Shown here one piece after another: positions 1 through 5,263 of a stretch of 5,868 nt of DNA. The notes beneath the pieces were generated by a model, which made no database searches, was not told the DNA's origin, and saw only the letters and a list, made by a program, of their open reading frames with translations. This stretch comes from Methyloceanibacter sp. (GTDB lineage Bacteria > Pseudomonadota > Alphaproteobacteria > Rhizobiales > Methyloligellaceae). The DNA lies in assembly GCA_025449615.1 (NCBI GenBank), contig JANWJA010000043.1, positions 1 to 5,868 on the forward strand. The letters are read 5' to 3'. Made by a program: the position numbers and the translations under genes. Numbering within the stretch: the stretch's first letter is position 1; each line of letters starts with the position of its first letter.

Positions 1-144
1 AAGCCGAATGCGGCGAAGTCAGATCAGGCTGCCAGCCAAGAGGCCCAGCAAGCCGCGGAGCCCGCCAACCCCGGCAAGAAGAAACGCGGTGCGCAGCAAC
101 CCGCGGCGCAACCCAGCCAGGCTCCAGAGACCGGCGGTTGGTAA
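1..144 (+). CDS. C-terminal tail of an unidentified Ala/Gln/Pro-rich protein (5' end outside window)
   Basis: Frame 1 is open from the first base to a TAA at 142-144 and gives 47 residues. The composition is strongly biased to Ala, Gln and Pro, with a basic patch GKKKRG near residues 24-29 and the ending ETGGW. This looks like a disordered, charged C-terminal extension, such as those at the ends of secreted or membrane-anchored alphaproteobacterial proteins. No catalytic motif is present, so I cannot name the family. That it is coding is supported by the open frame, the GC-rich third positions and the clean stop followed by a sudden AT-rich stretch. An overlapping small frame from position 8 is Arg/Pro-rich and looks like a shadow. 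The start and function lie to the left of the window. Confidence 0.6.
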   Translation, partial: KPNAAKSDQAASQEAQQAAEPANPGKKKRGAQQPAAQPSQAPETGGW

Positions 145-145
145 A

Positions 146-160
146 TTAACCGTTAGTTCA
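146..160. promoter_or_regulatory. Possible CtrA-like box (TTAA-N7-TTCA)
   Basis: Just after the stop of the partial gene, an AT-rich island contains TTAA, seven bases, then TTCA. The alphaproteobacterial cell-cycle regulator CtrA binds TTAA-N7-TTAA, so this is one mismatch away. The first half reads TTAACCGT, close to the TTAACCAT version of the half site. It lies about 80-95 bases upstream of the proposed start of the next gene, a plausible promoter position. A single near-match can occur by chance, so this is only a candidate. Confidence 0.2.
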
Positions 161-226
161 CTCTATTTTCCGCATGCCGCATCCGGGGTGTAATTGTGGC
201 CCTCCTAGGCTCTTCTTGGCGCCCAA

Positions 227-232
227 AGAGGA
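227..232 (+). promoter_or_regulatory. Ribosome binding site supporting the TTG start at 240
   Basis: AGAGGA lies seven bases before TTG at 240-242, an ideal Shine-Dalgarno distance. The in-frame ATG at 174 has no comparable purine run in front of it. This decides the start of the small hypothetical gene. Confidence 0.55.
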
Positions 233-239
233 AACGCCA

Positions 240-497
240 TTGCGTGCATCGCGTCCAACACCGCAAGCGACGAAAGACGACGGTCAAAAGCAGGCCGCGC
301 TGCGCTACATCTTGGACGCGTGGGAAGAAGCGCTGCATGACGGCATCGAGCCGGAATGTCTCGCCAACGCGGCGCTGTTTGCCGCGCTCGCCGATCTGAT
401 CGGCGTCTATGGCGAAGATGCCGTGTCAAAGATGACGACTGGGCTGTCACGCCGCATCCAGCACGGCGAATTCACGCTGAAGCGCATGCCGCAATAA
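240..497 (+). CDS. Small conserved helical hypothetical protein (85 aa)
   Basis: The product is a small, soluble, probably all-helical protein with no signal peptide and no membrane segment. After a polar N-terminus of about 18 residues come two likely helices: one around YILDAWEEALHDGIEPE, and one around NAALFAALADLIGVYGEDAVSKM. It ends in a basic stretch with GLSRRIQHGEFTL. I recall short Hyphomicrobiales proteins with a similar core (Ala-rich FAAL.DL...YGE.AV and a closing R-I-x-x-G-E-F), but I know no function for them. The start is placed at TTG 240 because AGAGGA sits seven bases upstream. The alternative ATG at 174 would add 22 Pro/Cys-containing residues and lacks a ribosome site. The stop TAA (495-497) directly abuts the stop of the convergent LysE-family gene. 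Confidence 0.7.
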   Translation: MRASRPTPQATKDDGQKQAALRYILDAWEEALHDGIEPECLANAALFAALADLIGVYGEDAVSKMTTGLSRRIQHGEFTLKRMPQ

Positions 498-1151
498 TCA
501 CAGAGCTCCGGCTTCGCGAAGCAATCCTCCGATGAGGACGAGAAGGCCGAAGGCGATCAGGACCATCCCGGCGATGCGGTTGATCAGTTTCAGGCGCTCT
601 TCCGTCAGTTTGTGACGGATCGTTGCGATCAGTTCGGAAAGACTGAGCCACCACAGCAGACTTCCACCCATCACCGCGGCGACGAGCAACAGAGCTTCAA
701 AATTGTTGTCGAGGCCGCCGATTAGCGAACCCAGTCCACCAAAGATGGCTGCGGTGCCGAGAATGGCGCCGGGATTGGTGATCGTCAGAAAATAGGTCTG
801 CGGAATGACTCCGGTATGTTCCCATCTTGGTGAGCCCTTGCCAGGCTCCAGCGATGGCGCGGGCTTGGCGAACAGAAGTCCCAATCCAAATATGACAAGA
901 ACCGCGCCGCCGACCAATTGGATCGGCGCGCGATATTCAACCATCAGCTCCGAAATGGCGCGCATGGAAAACGCCGCCACGGCCGCGAGCGTCCCGTCGC
1001 CGAGGACAGCACCGATGCCTGCGGCCAGGCCTGCCCAGAAGCCTCCGGTGGCCGCGCGTTGAATCACCAGCACGTTGACAGGGCCTATCGGCGCCGCCAA
1101 CACAAGTCCGATAAAGGTGCCGGCGAGCACAAGCTCGATGCCCGACAGCAC
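498..1151 (-). CDS. LysE/RhtB-family amino acid exporter
   Basis: This is an inner-membrane transporter of the LysE superfamily, which exports amino acids or related small metabolites; the substrate cannot be read from sequence. The 217-residue protein shows the family's six hydrophobic segments. The first carries the signature APIGPVN (about residues 20-26), and the second contains the conserved GD pair (about 51-52). A hydrophilic loop rich in Pro/Glu/Lys (about 96-114) precedes TITNPGAI (about 123-130), the usual T-x-x-N-P-x motif. Two closing segments include SLLWWLSLSEL and GMVLIAFGLLVLIGG. I start it at GTG 1151, with GGGAG eight bases upstream, which puts the PxGP motif at the usual distance from the N-terminus. 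A TTG at 1172 would add seven residues, with a weaker AGG in front. The gene stands alone, convergent with the small hypothetical and divergent from the secreted hypothetical. Confidence 0.88.
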   Translation of the reverse strand: MLSGIELVLAGTFIGLVLAAPIGPVNVLVIQRAATGGFWAGLAAGIGAVLGDGTLAAVAAFSMRAISELMVEYRAPIQLVGGAVLVIFGLGLLFAKPAPSLEPGKGSPRWEHTGVIPQTYFLTITNPGAILGTAAIFGGLGSLIGGLDNNFEALLLVAAVMGGSLLWWLSLSELIATIRHKLTEERLKLINRIAGMVLIAFGLLVLIGGLLREAGAL

Positions 1152-1268
1152 GATATGGGCTCCCGGAATCAATGCGCGCCTATTCGCTGTTGGATGACAG
1201 AGGGATGGACTTTGCGCCCTTGCCGTTAAACCGCGGCACAGGATTTACACAAAAGAGAGGCGACGAAA

Positions 1269-1316
1269 ATGCCATGGTATGCGATTTTGGATTGCTGTTC
1301 AGGGAATGATGCATGA
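1269..1316 (+). CDS. Possible 15-residue leader peptide ORF, ATGA-coupled to the next gene
   Basis: ATG at 1269 is preceded by GAGAGG (1255-1260) with an eight-base spacer, a stronger ribosome site than many real genes in this window have. The frame encodes MPWYAILDCCSGNDA and stops at TGA 1314-1316. That stop overlaps the ATG (1313-1315) of the downstream gene in the classic ATGA arrangement. It could be a regulatory leader that couples or gates translation of the secreted hypothetical, and its Cys-Cys pair and aromatic start are unusual for random sequence. ORFs this short also arise by chance. The downstream gene has its own AGGGA site, so a leader is not required for its translation. Confidence 0.33.
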   Translation: MPWYAILDCCSGNDA

Positions 1317-1975
1317 ATCGCCGCACGACCTTCACATTGGCCCTCGGCGCATTGGTAACCGCCGCGATAGGTATTGTCTACGCCTGGCAGCCGGAGCCGA
1401 AACAAGCTCAGGCGCAACAGAGCGAGATTCCCAAAACGCCCGATGCACCGAAGAGCTCCGCGCCGAAGCCGGCTCCAGACAGCGCAAAGGCGCCCGAGGC
1501 GCCGAAGCCCGACGGGGCGCAACCGCAGATCCTGTACGATCCTCAGCTGCTTCCCGCACCGGTCAAGGAGACGCTCAAGGAAATATTCGAGACGGCGCAA
1601 AGTGGCGATATCGACGCGATGCGGCCGGTGCTCGAGGAGAACGAGCTCAAGCCGATGGTGGCTTCCACCCATGTCGACGATCCCGTCGCCTTCTGGAAGA
1701 AGAATTCGGCGGACGGAGAGGGTCGCGAGGTGCTCGCAGCGTTCTTGAATATTCTGTCCACGGGCTACGTCAAATCCGGCCAGGGCAAGGACGCGATCTA
1801 TATCTGGCCCTATCTCGCAGAGATGGACTTGACCAAGCTCACCCCGGCGCAAGAGGTCGAGCTTTTCCGGATCGTGCCGGCCGACAAGGTGGCGGCGATG
1901 AAAAAGAGCGGCAAATATTCCTACTATCGCCTAGGCGTCTCGCCGACAGGCGTCTGGCAGTATTTCCTTCAATAG
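1313..1975 (+). CDS. Exported hypothetical protein with Pro/Ala/Lys-rich linker (220 aa)
   Basis: The N-terminus is a typical export signal: a basic NRR, a hydrophobic core (about residues 7-22) and a likely cleavage after VYA at residue 24. RR followed by a Phe faintly resembles a Tat signal, but Sec is the simpler reading. Residues 25-72 are a low-complexity linker rich in Pro, Ala, Lys and Gln. Residues 73-220 form a compact domain with the blocks YDPQLLP, SGDIDAM, DDPVAFWKK, IYIWPYLAEMDL, LTPAQEVELFRI and a C-terminal YYRLGVSPTGVWQYFLQ. I recall uncharacterised alphaproteobacterial periplasmic proteins with the same WPY...LTP..EVELFRI...G.W.F pattern, but no known function. AGGGA (1301-1305) lies seven bases before the ATG. 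The last 7 nt overlap the end of the convergent dihydroorotase gene. Confidence 0.85.
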   Translation: MNRRTTFTLALGALVTAAIGIVYAWQPEPKQAQAQQSEIPKTPDAPKSSAPKPAPDSAKAPEAPKPDGAQPQILYDPQLLPAPVKETLKEIFETAQSGDIDAMRPVLEENELKPMVASTHVDDPVAFWKKNSADGEGREVLAAFLNILSTGYVKSGQGKDAIYIWPYLAEMDLTKLTPAQEVELFRIVPADKVAAMKKSGKYSYYRLGVSPTGVWQYFLQ

Positions 1976-3306
1976 CACTCGGGCAACGCCGCGCCGAAGC
2001 GGACCGGTGCACCAGAGGGTTGCCCAAGTTCGCCGTCCCACATGGCGATATTGCCCCTGAGGATCGTTCCGACCGGCCAGCCCTGCACATTGCGGCCGGC
2101 AAAGGGCGTCCAACCACATTTCGAGGCGATCCAGTCGTCGGTGATGGTCTTCTGCAGTTTCAGATCGACGATGGTGAGATCGGCGTCATAGCCTACCGCG
2201 ATGCGGCCCTTGCCGGCGATGCCGAAGATGCGCTGCGGCCCGGCGCTGGTCAGATCGACGAAGCGGGCAAGGCTGAGCCGCCCTTTGTTGACATGGTCCA
2301 GCATCACCGGAACCAGGGTCTGCACGCCCGGCATGCCGGAGGGCGAGGCTGGGTACGCCGCCTCCTTCTCCTCAAGCGTGTGCGGGGCGTGATCCGAGCC
2401 CAGAACATCGACCACGCCTTGATCGAGCCCCCACCAAAGCACGTCTTGGTGAGACTTGTCTCGAAGCGGCGGGTTCATCTGCGCCCGCGAGCCGATCGAC
2501 GCATAGGCCTCCCTTGCGATCAGCGTGAGATGCTGCGGTGTGACCTCGACGGTGGCAATATCCTTGTTCAGTGCGAGCAATTGCATCTCGGCCGCGGTCG
2601 ACACATGCAAAATGTGAATGCGCTTGCCCGCTTGCCGCGCCAACCTGAGCAGCATTTCGGTCGAGGCAAGAGCTGCTTCCGCGTCGCGCCATTCACTGTG
2701 ACTTGAGACATCGCCTGCACGTTTCACGCCTGCGCGCTCCTGCAACCTCATCTCGCTTTCGGAATGGAAGGCGGCGCGGCGACTGATCTTGCCGAGAATG
2801 CGCGAGAGCGAATCCTCGTCGTCGACCAGAAGATCGCCGGTGGAGGAGCCAGCGAAGATCTTGATTCCGGCAGAGCCTTCGAGTCGCTCGAGCGTGGGCA
2901 GCTCGTCGATATTCTGCTTGGTGGCGCCGACGAAGAAGGCGAAGTCGCAATGCATACGGTTCCGAGCGCGCACAACTTTGTCGGTCAAGGCTTCCGCTGT
3001 GGTCGTGGCGGGCTTGGTGTTCGGCATCTCGAACACGGCAGTGACGCCGCCGAGTACAGCCGCCCTGCTCCCGCTTGCCAAATCTTCTTTGTGCTCGAGG
3101 CCAGGCTCGCGAAAATGCACCTGGCTATCGATAACCCCGGGCAGGACGTGCAAGCCCCTAGCATCTATGGCGCGGCCGGCGCTCGAGGCGGCGATGTCGC
3201 CAAGAGCGGCAATACGGCCATCGCCTATGGCAAGATCGGCCACGCTTTCGCCGGCGTGATTGACGATGGTCGCGCCCTTAAGGACAAGATCGAAGGTGTC
3301 GGCCAA
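1969..3306 (-). CDS. pyrC: Dihydroorotase-type amidohydrolase (445 aa)
   Basis: Dihydroorotase cyclises N-carbamoyl-L-aspartate to dihydroorotate in cytosolic de novo pyrimidine synthesis. The protein is a full-length long-type amidohydrolase: an N-terminal beta region (MADTFDLVLKGATIVNHAGE), a TIM-barrel core, and a C-terminal return to the beta domain (GYDADLTIVDL). Visible active-site elements are DSQVHFREPG (60-69) with H64 and R66, MPNT (94-97), GIKIF with K149, FHSES with H181, ILHVS with H234, NPPLR (278-282) and GSDHAPH with D305. The first His of the usual HxH pair is Gln62. The start is TTG at 3306: a TGA lies two codons upstream in frame, and the family N-terminus begins just here. 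A GGA seven bases upstream is a weak ribosome site. It is divergent from ygfZ, and no pyrB is nearby. Allantoinase or another cyclic amidohydrolase is possible, but less likely given NPPLR and GSDHAPH. Confidence 0.88.
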   Translation of the reverse strand: MADTFDLVLKGATIVNHAGESVADLAIGDGRIAALGDIAASSAGRAIDARGLHVLPGVIDSQVHFREPGLEHKEDLASGSRAAVLGGVTAVFEMPNTKPATTTAEALTDKVVRARNRMHCDFAFFVGATKQNIDELPTLERLEGSAGIKIFAGSSTGDLLVDDEDSLSRILGKISRRAAFHSESEMRLQERAGVKRAGDVSSHSEWRDAEAALASTEMLLRLARQAGKRIHILHVSTAAEMQLLALNKDIATVEVTPQHLTLIAREAYASIGSRAQMNPPLRDKSHQDVLWWGLDQGVVDVLGSDHAPHTLEEKEAAYPASPSGMPGVQTLVPVMLDHVNKGRLSLARFVDLTSAGPQRIFGIAGKGRIAVGYDADLTIVDLKLQKTITDDWIASKCGWTPFAGRNVQGWPVGTILRGNIAMWDGELGQPSGAPVRFGAALPECY

Positions 3307-3346
3307 GTTTCAGTCCGCTTGCAGGGTCGGGCCCGCTCCCATACAT
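3278..3346 (-). CDS. Possible short leader ORF overlapping the dihydroorotase start
   Basis: On the minus strand AGGGGA (3358-3353) lies six bases before ATG 3346. This is the best initiation signal in the divergent gap, yet it is out of frame with the dihydroorotase. The ORF has 22 codons and ends at TAA 3280-3278, inside the start of that gene. A second ATG at 3342 opens a 10-codon ORF that stops at TGA 3312-3310, one codon before the gene's TTG start. Either could serve as a translated leader that modulates initiation. Both could equally be chance. Confidence 0.18.
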   Translation of the reverse strand: MYGSGPDPASGLKLGRHLRSCP

Positions 3347-3378
3347 CTCAAGTCCCCTAGGTAGCAGAAGACAAAGCC

Positions 3379-4251
3379 ATGGGCCAATGTCTGGCGGCGG
3401 AGCTTGTGGATCGTGGCGTGATCGAGGTCGCGGGCGCAGAAGCGCGCAGATTGCTGCAAGGGCTGGTCACCAACGATATCGAGACGGCGCGCGACGGTAG
3501 GGCCATATTTGCCGGCTTGCTCACGCCACAGGGCAAGATTCTGTTCGATTTCTTTTTGGTGCCGAAGGGGGACGGTTTCCTGGTCGAGGCGCCCAAAGCC
3601 AGCTTGGGCGAACTGCTAAAACGCCTCAATTTCTACCGCCTCAGGGCTGCTGTTGAGATCAAGGAGGCGCCTCTCAAAGGGGTCGCCTGCTGGGGTGGCG
3701 AGCCGAAGGTTGTCGAAGGCGCGATTGCCTTCGTCGATCCACGGGCTCCCGAGCTTGGGACGCGCGTGCTGGCACCTCAGGAACTGAGCCTCGACAAAAT
3801 TGGCTGTGGCTCTGCCCGCGAGAACGACTACCACGCCATGCGGATCGCCCAAGGCGTGCCGGAGGGCGGACGCGACTATCAATACGGCGACGCCTTTCCG
3901 CACGAGGCGCTGTTCGATCAATTGCATGGCGTCGATTTCAAGAAGGGTTGCTTCGTAGGACAAGAAGTCGTTGCGCGCATGGAGCACAGAGGCACGGCGC
4001 GGAAGCGACTCATTCCGGTCGAAGGCGACCGGCAATTGCCGGCGATCGGCAGCGACGTGCTAGCCGGCGACACCGTGGTCGGGAGCCTGACCTCCATCGA
4101 TGGCAGGCTTGGGCTCGCATCCTTGCGGCTCGATCGGGTCGAACAAGCGTACGAGGCTGGAGAGACACTGCGCGCAGGCGAGGCAACTCTGAGCCTGCGG
4201 AGGCCCGGCTGGCTCACGCTTGCCTTGCCGTCGCCGAGAGTGACGGCATGA
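3379..4251 (+). CDS. ygfZ: YgfZ/CAF17-like folate-binding Fe-S cluster protein
   Basis: YgfZ-type proteins are GcvT-related, bind tetrahydrofolate and help assemble or repair certain 4Fe-4S enzymes. This 290-residue protein opens with an aminomethyltransferase-like domain (LLQGLVTNDIE about residues 25-35, then LLTPQGKILFDFFL about 47-60). It carries the family signature KGCFVGQE with the conserved Cys at residue 191, followed by VVARMEHRGTARKRL. The C-terminus is a small barrel-like domain. E. coli YgfZ is 326 aa, so this is a normal alphaproteobacterial length. The ATG at 3379 has only a weak purine site (AGAAG about eight bases upstream), but homology-like sequence (LVDRGVIEVAGAEARRLLQG) begins immediately after it. 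The stop TGA overlaps the ATG of tag by 4 nt, so the two are very likely co-transcribed and translationally coupled. Confidence 0.93.
   Translation: MGQCLAAELVDRGVIEVAGAEARRLLQGLVTNDIETARDGRAIFAGLLTPQGKILFDFFLVPKGDGFLVEAPKASLGELLKRLNFYRLRAAVEIKEAPLKGVACWGGEPKVVEGAIAFVDPRAPELGTRVLAPQELSLDKIGCGSARENDYHAMRIAQGVPEGGRDYQYGDAFPHEALFDQLHGVDFKKGCFVGQEVVARMEHRGTARKRLIPVEGDRQLPAIGSDVLAGDTVVGSLTSIDGRLGLASLRLDRVEQAYEAGETLRAGEATLSLRRPGWLTLALPSPRVTA
4236..4251 (+). promoter_or_regulatory. ygfZ-tag translational coupling junction
   Basis: GAGAG (4236-4240), inside the last codons of ygfZ, sits seven bases before the tag ATG (4248-4250). The ygfZ stop TGA (4249-4251) shares two bases with that ATG. This layout favours re-initiation by ribosomes finishing ygfZ and fixes the tag start. 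Confidence 0.75.
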
Positions 4252-4835
4252 GCAAGAGAACCGTTGAGGTTAAAAGCTGTCCTTGGCCCGGCACCGACCC
4301 GCTCTATGTCTCATATCATGACGAGGAATGGGGCGTGCCGGAACGCGACGACCTCGCGCTCTACGAGAAACTCGTGCTCGACGGATTTCAGGCCGGGCTT
4401 TCCTGGATCACGATTTTGCGCAAGCGGGAAAATTTCCGCCGCGCCTTCGACGGCTTCAAGCCGGAAAAGATCGCGCGCTATTCTGACAAGAAGATCGCGG
4501 CGCTGATGCAAGACGAAGGCATCGTGCGCAATCGCATGAAGGTCGAAGGCGCCGTGCTCTCGGCTCGCGCTTGGCTCGACATCATGGAAAAGGGCGACGG
4601 CTTCTCGGAGTTGATTTGGGGATTTGTCGACGGCAAGCCGATCATCAACAGATTTAAGTCCATCCGCGAAGTGCCCTCCGAGACGGAGCTGTCGCGCAAA
4701 ATCGCAAAAGACCTAAAAGCGCGCGGCTTCAAATTTTGCGGACCGACCATCGTCTATGCGTTCATGCAGGCGACGGGCATGGTCAACGACCATCTGGTCG
4801 AATGCCACCGCCACGCCGCCTGCATGAAATTTTAG
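4248..4835 (+). CDS. tag: DNA-3-methyladenine glycosylase I
   Basis: Tag excises 3-methyladenine from alkylated DNA, starting base excision repair in the cytosol. The 195-residue protein matches E. coli Tag (187 aa) along its length. It has the block DPLYVSYHDEEWGVP (residues 17-31), then FQAGLSWITILRKRENFR, ARGFKFCGPTIVYAFMQATG and a terminal NDHLVECHRH. The structural zinc ligands are all visible: C11, H24 (13 residues apart, as in the E. coli enzyme), and the His and Cys of NDHLVEC. The catalytic-pocket Glu and Trp positions in the N-terminal blocks also look intact. The start is ATG 4248 in an ATGA overlap with ygfZ, with GAGAG (4236-4240) seven bases upstream. The frame stays open for 100 codons further upstream, but that part is the Arg-rich shadow of ygfZ. 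Confidence 0.96.
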   Translation: MSKRTVEVKSCPWPGTDPLYVSYHDEEWGVPERDDLALYEKLVLDGFQAGLSWITILRKRENFRRAFDGFKPEKIARYSDKKIAALMQDEGIVRNRMKVEGAVLSARAWLDIMEKGDGFSELIWGFVDGKPIINRFKSIREVPSETELSRKIAKDLKARGFKFCGPTIVYAFMQATGMVNDHLVECHRHAACMKF

Positions 4836-4840
4836 TCGGG

Positions 4841-5083
4841 TTAGCCCTTGGAACCGCGAGGATCAGCGCTGCGCGGATACGTCCGCTCTTCTTGGATGCG
4901 CCCATTGCGGTTGCGGATGCGAACCGAACCTTTGTTCTGCACGGCTCGCTTCAGGACGCCGCCTTTGGTCGCTCTGGCCTTAGTCGTCCAGCGTTGCACG
5001 ACTTTCCCGGAGGGCTCGGCTTTGAGCTCCCACTTCTTGCTCTTCTCGTTGTGGAACAGTGAATATCTCGGCAGCTTTGCCAT
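4841..5083 (-). CDS. Small basic DUF2188-like protein (80 aa)
   Basis: This is a soluble, very basic small protein of unknown function. It begins MAKLPRYSLFHNEKSKKWELK, a strand pair with a conserved Trp near residue 18. A helix-forming stretch follows (TTKARATKGGVLKRAVQNKG), then a strand VRIRNRNGRI and the tail EERTYPRSADPRGSKG. The order (H-x-x-K-x-x-x-W, Ala/Lys-rich helix, NGRIxEExTY, D-P-R-x-x-KG) matches the DUF2188 family as I remember it; that assignment is by eye. The start is ATG 5083, because GGGAG lies six bases upstream. A second ATG two codons earlier (5089) would sit directly against that site and so is unlikely. Its stop is 5 nt from the stop of convergent tag. It is divergent from the HD-domain gene across about 170 nt. 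Confidence 0.8.
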   Translation of the reverse strand: MAKLPRYSLFHNEKSKKWELKAEPSGKVVQRWTTKARATKGGVLKRAVQNKGSVRIRNRNGRIQEERTYPRSADPRGSKG

Positions 5084-5166
5084 ATGCATCTCCCAAGTGA
5101 CGGACAGCGGGGGGTTTGCACGCTAACAATAGACGCATGAATGACACTATGATTCGGCTTAGTCCA

Positions 5167-5195
5167 TTTTCTTTTTCACGTTGTGTGCATAAATA
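5167..5195 (+). promoter_or_regulatory. Weak candidate promoter upstream of the HD-domain gene
   Basis: The gap 5084-5255 between divergent genes is clearly more AT-rich than its surroundings. In it, TTTTCT (5167-5172) and TAAATA (5190-5195) are separated by 17 bases, a loose sigma-70-like pair. The elements match consensus only partly, and alphaproteobacterial promoters are degenerate, so this marks a likely promoter region rather than a precise site. GATTC (GANTC methylation-type) sites lie at 5151-5155 and 5235-5239 in the same gap. Confidence 0.18.
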
Positions 5196-5209
5196 CTAAG
5201 GACATGGTC

Positions 5210-5263
5210 TTGGTAAACGTCAGGCTCGGACCGCGATTCAGACTTGGATATTGCCATGCATAG
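5210..5263 (+). CDS. Possible short leader ORF overlapping the HD-domain gene start
   Basis: AAGGA (5198-5202) lies seven bases before a TTG at 5210, which opens a 17-residue frame (VNVRLGPRFRLGYCHA after the initiator). The frame ends at TAG 5261-5263, overlapping the HD gene's first 8 nt. An ATG at 5204 is in the same frame but only one base from the AAGGA. The HD gene itself has a weaker TTGGA seven bases before its ATG. This is a marginal candidate and could be coincidence. Confidence 0.13.
   Translation: MVNVRLGPRFRLGYCHA

Noticed and set aside
174..239. N-terminal extension of the small hypothetical from ATG 174
   Set aside because: No ribosome site, unconvincing Pro/Cys composition, and a much better spaced AGAGGA before TTG 240.
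1928..1937. Perfect 10-base palindrome with CCTAGG core; CCTAGG also at 204-209 and 3356-3361
   Set aside because: The tetramer CTAG looks scarce overall, so three CCTAGG copies caught the eye, but they lie in unrelated contexts (intergenic, coding, intergenic) with no shared flanks.
1279..2706. Long plus-strand open frame (475 codons) spanning the secreted hypothetical and running antisense to the dihydroorotase
   Set aside because: It is Arg/Gly/Ala-rich without domain structure, uses a different frame from two well-supported genes, and is explained by high GC and few stops.
3307..3312. TGA two codons before the dihydroorotase TTG as a nonsense mutation truncating a longer N-terminus
   Set aside because: The protein already has the full family N-terminus from the TTG, so nothing is missing.
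2764..3360. Plus-strand open frame of 198 codons antisense to the dihydroorotase N-terminal half
   Set aside because: It is the mirror of a conserved enzyme frame with no recognisable motif, and the minus-strand product matches its family along its whole length.
3948..4247. 100-codon upstream extension of tag, overlapping ygfZ
   Set aside because: It is Arg-rich shadow sequence. The ATGA junction, the GAGAG site and the known Tag length fix the start at 4248.
4838..4847. Small inverted repeat GGG-TTAG-CCC at the tag/DUF2188-like junction as a terminator
   Set aside because: The stem is only three base pairs and no T-run follows on either strand.
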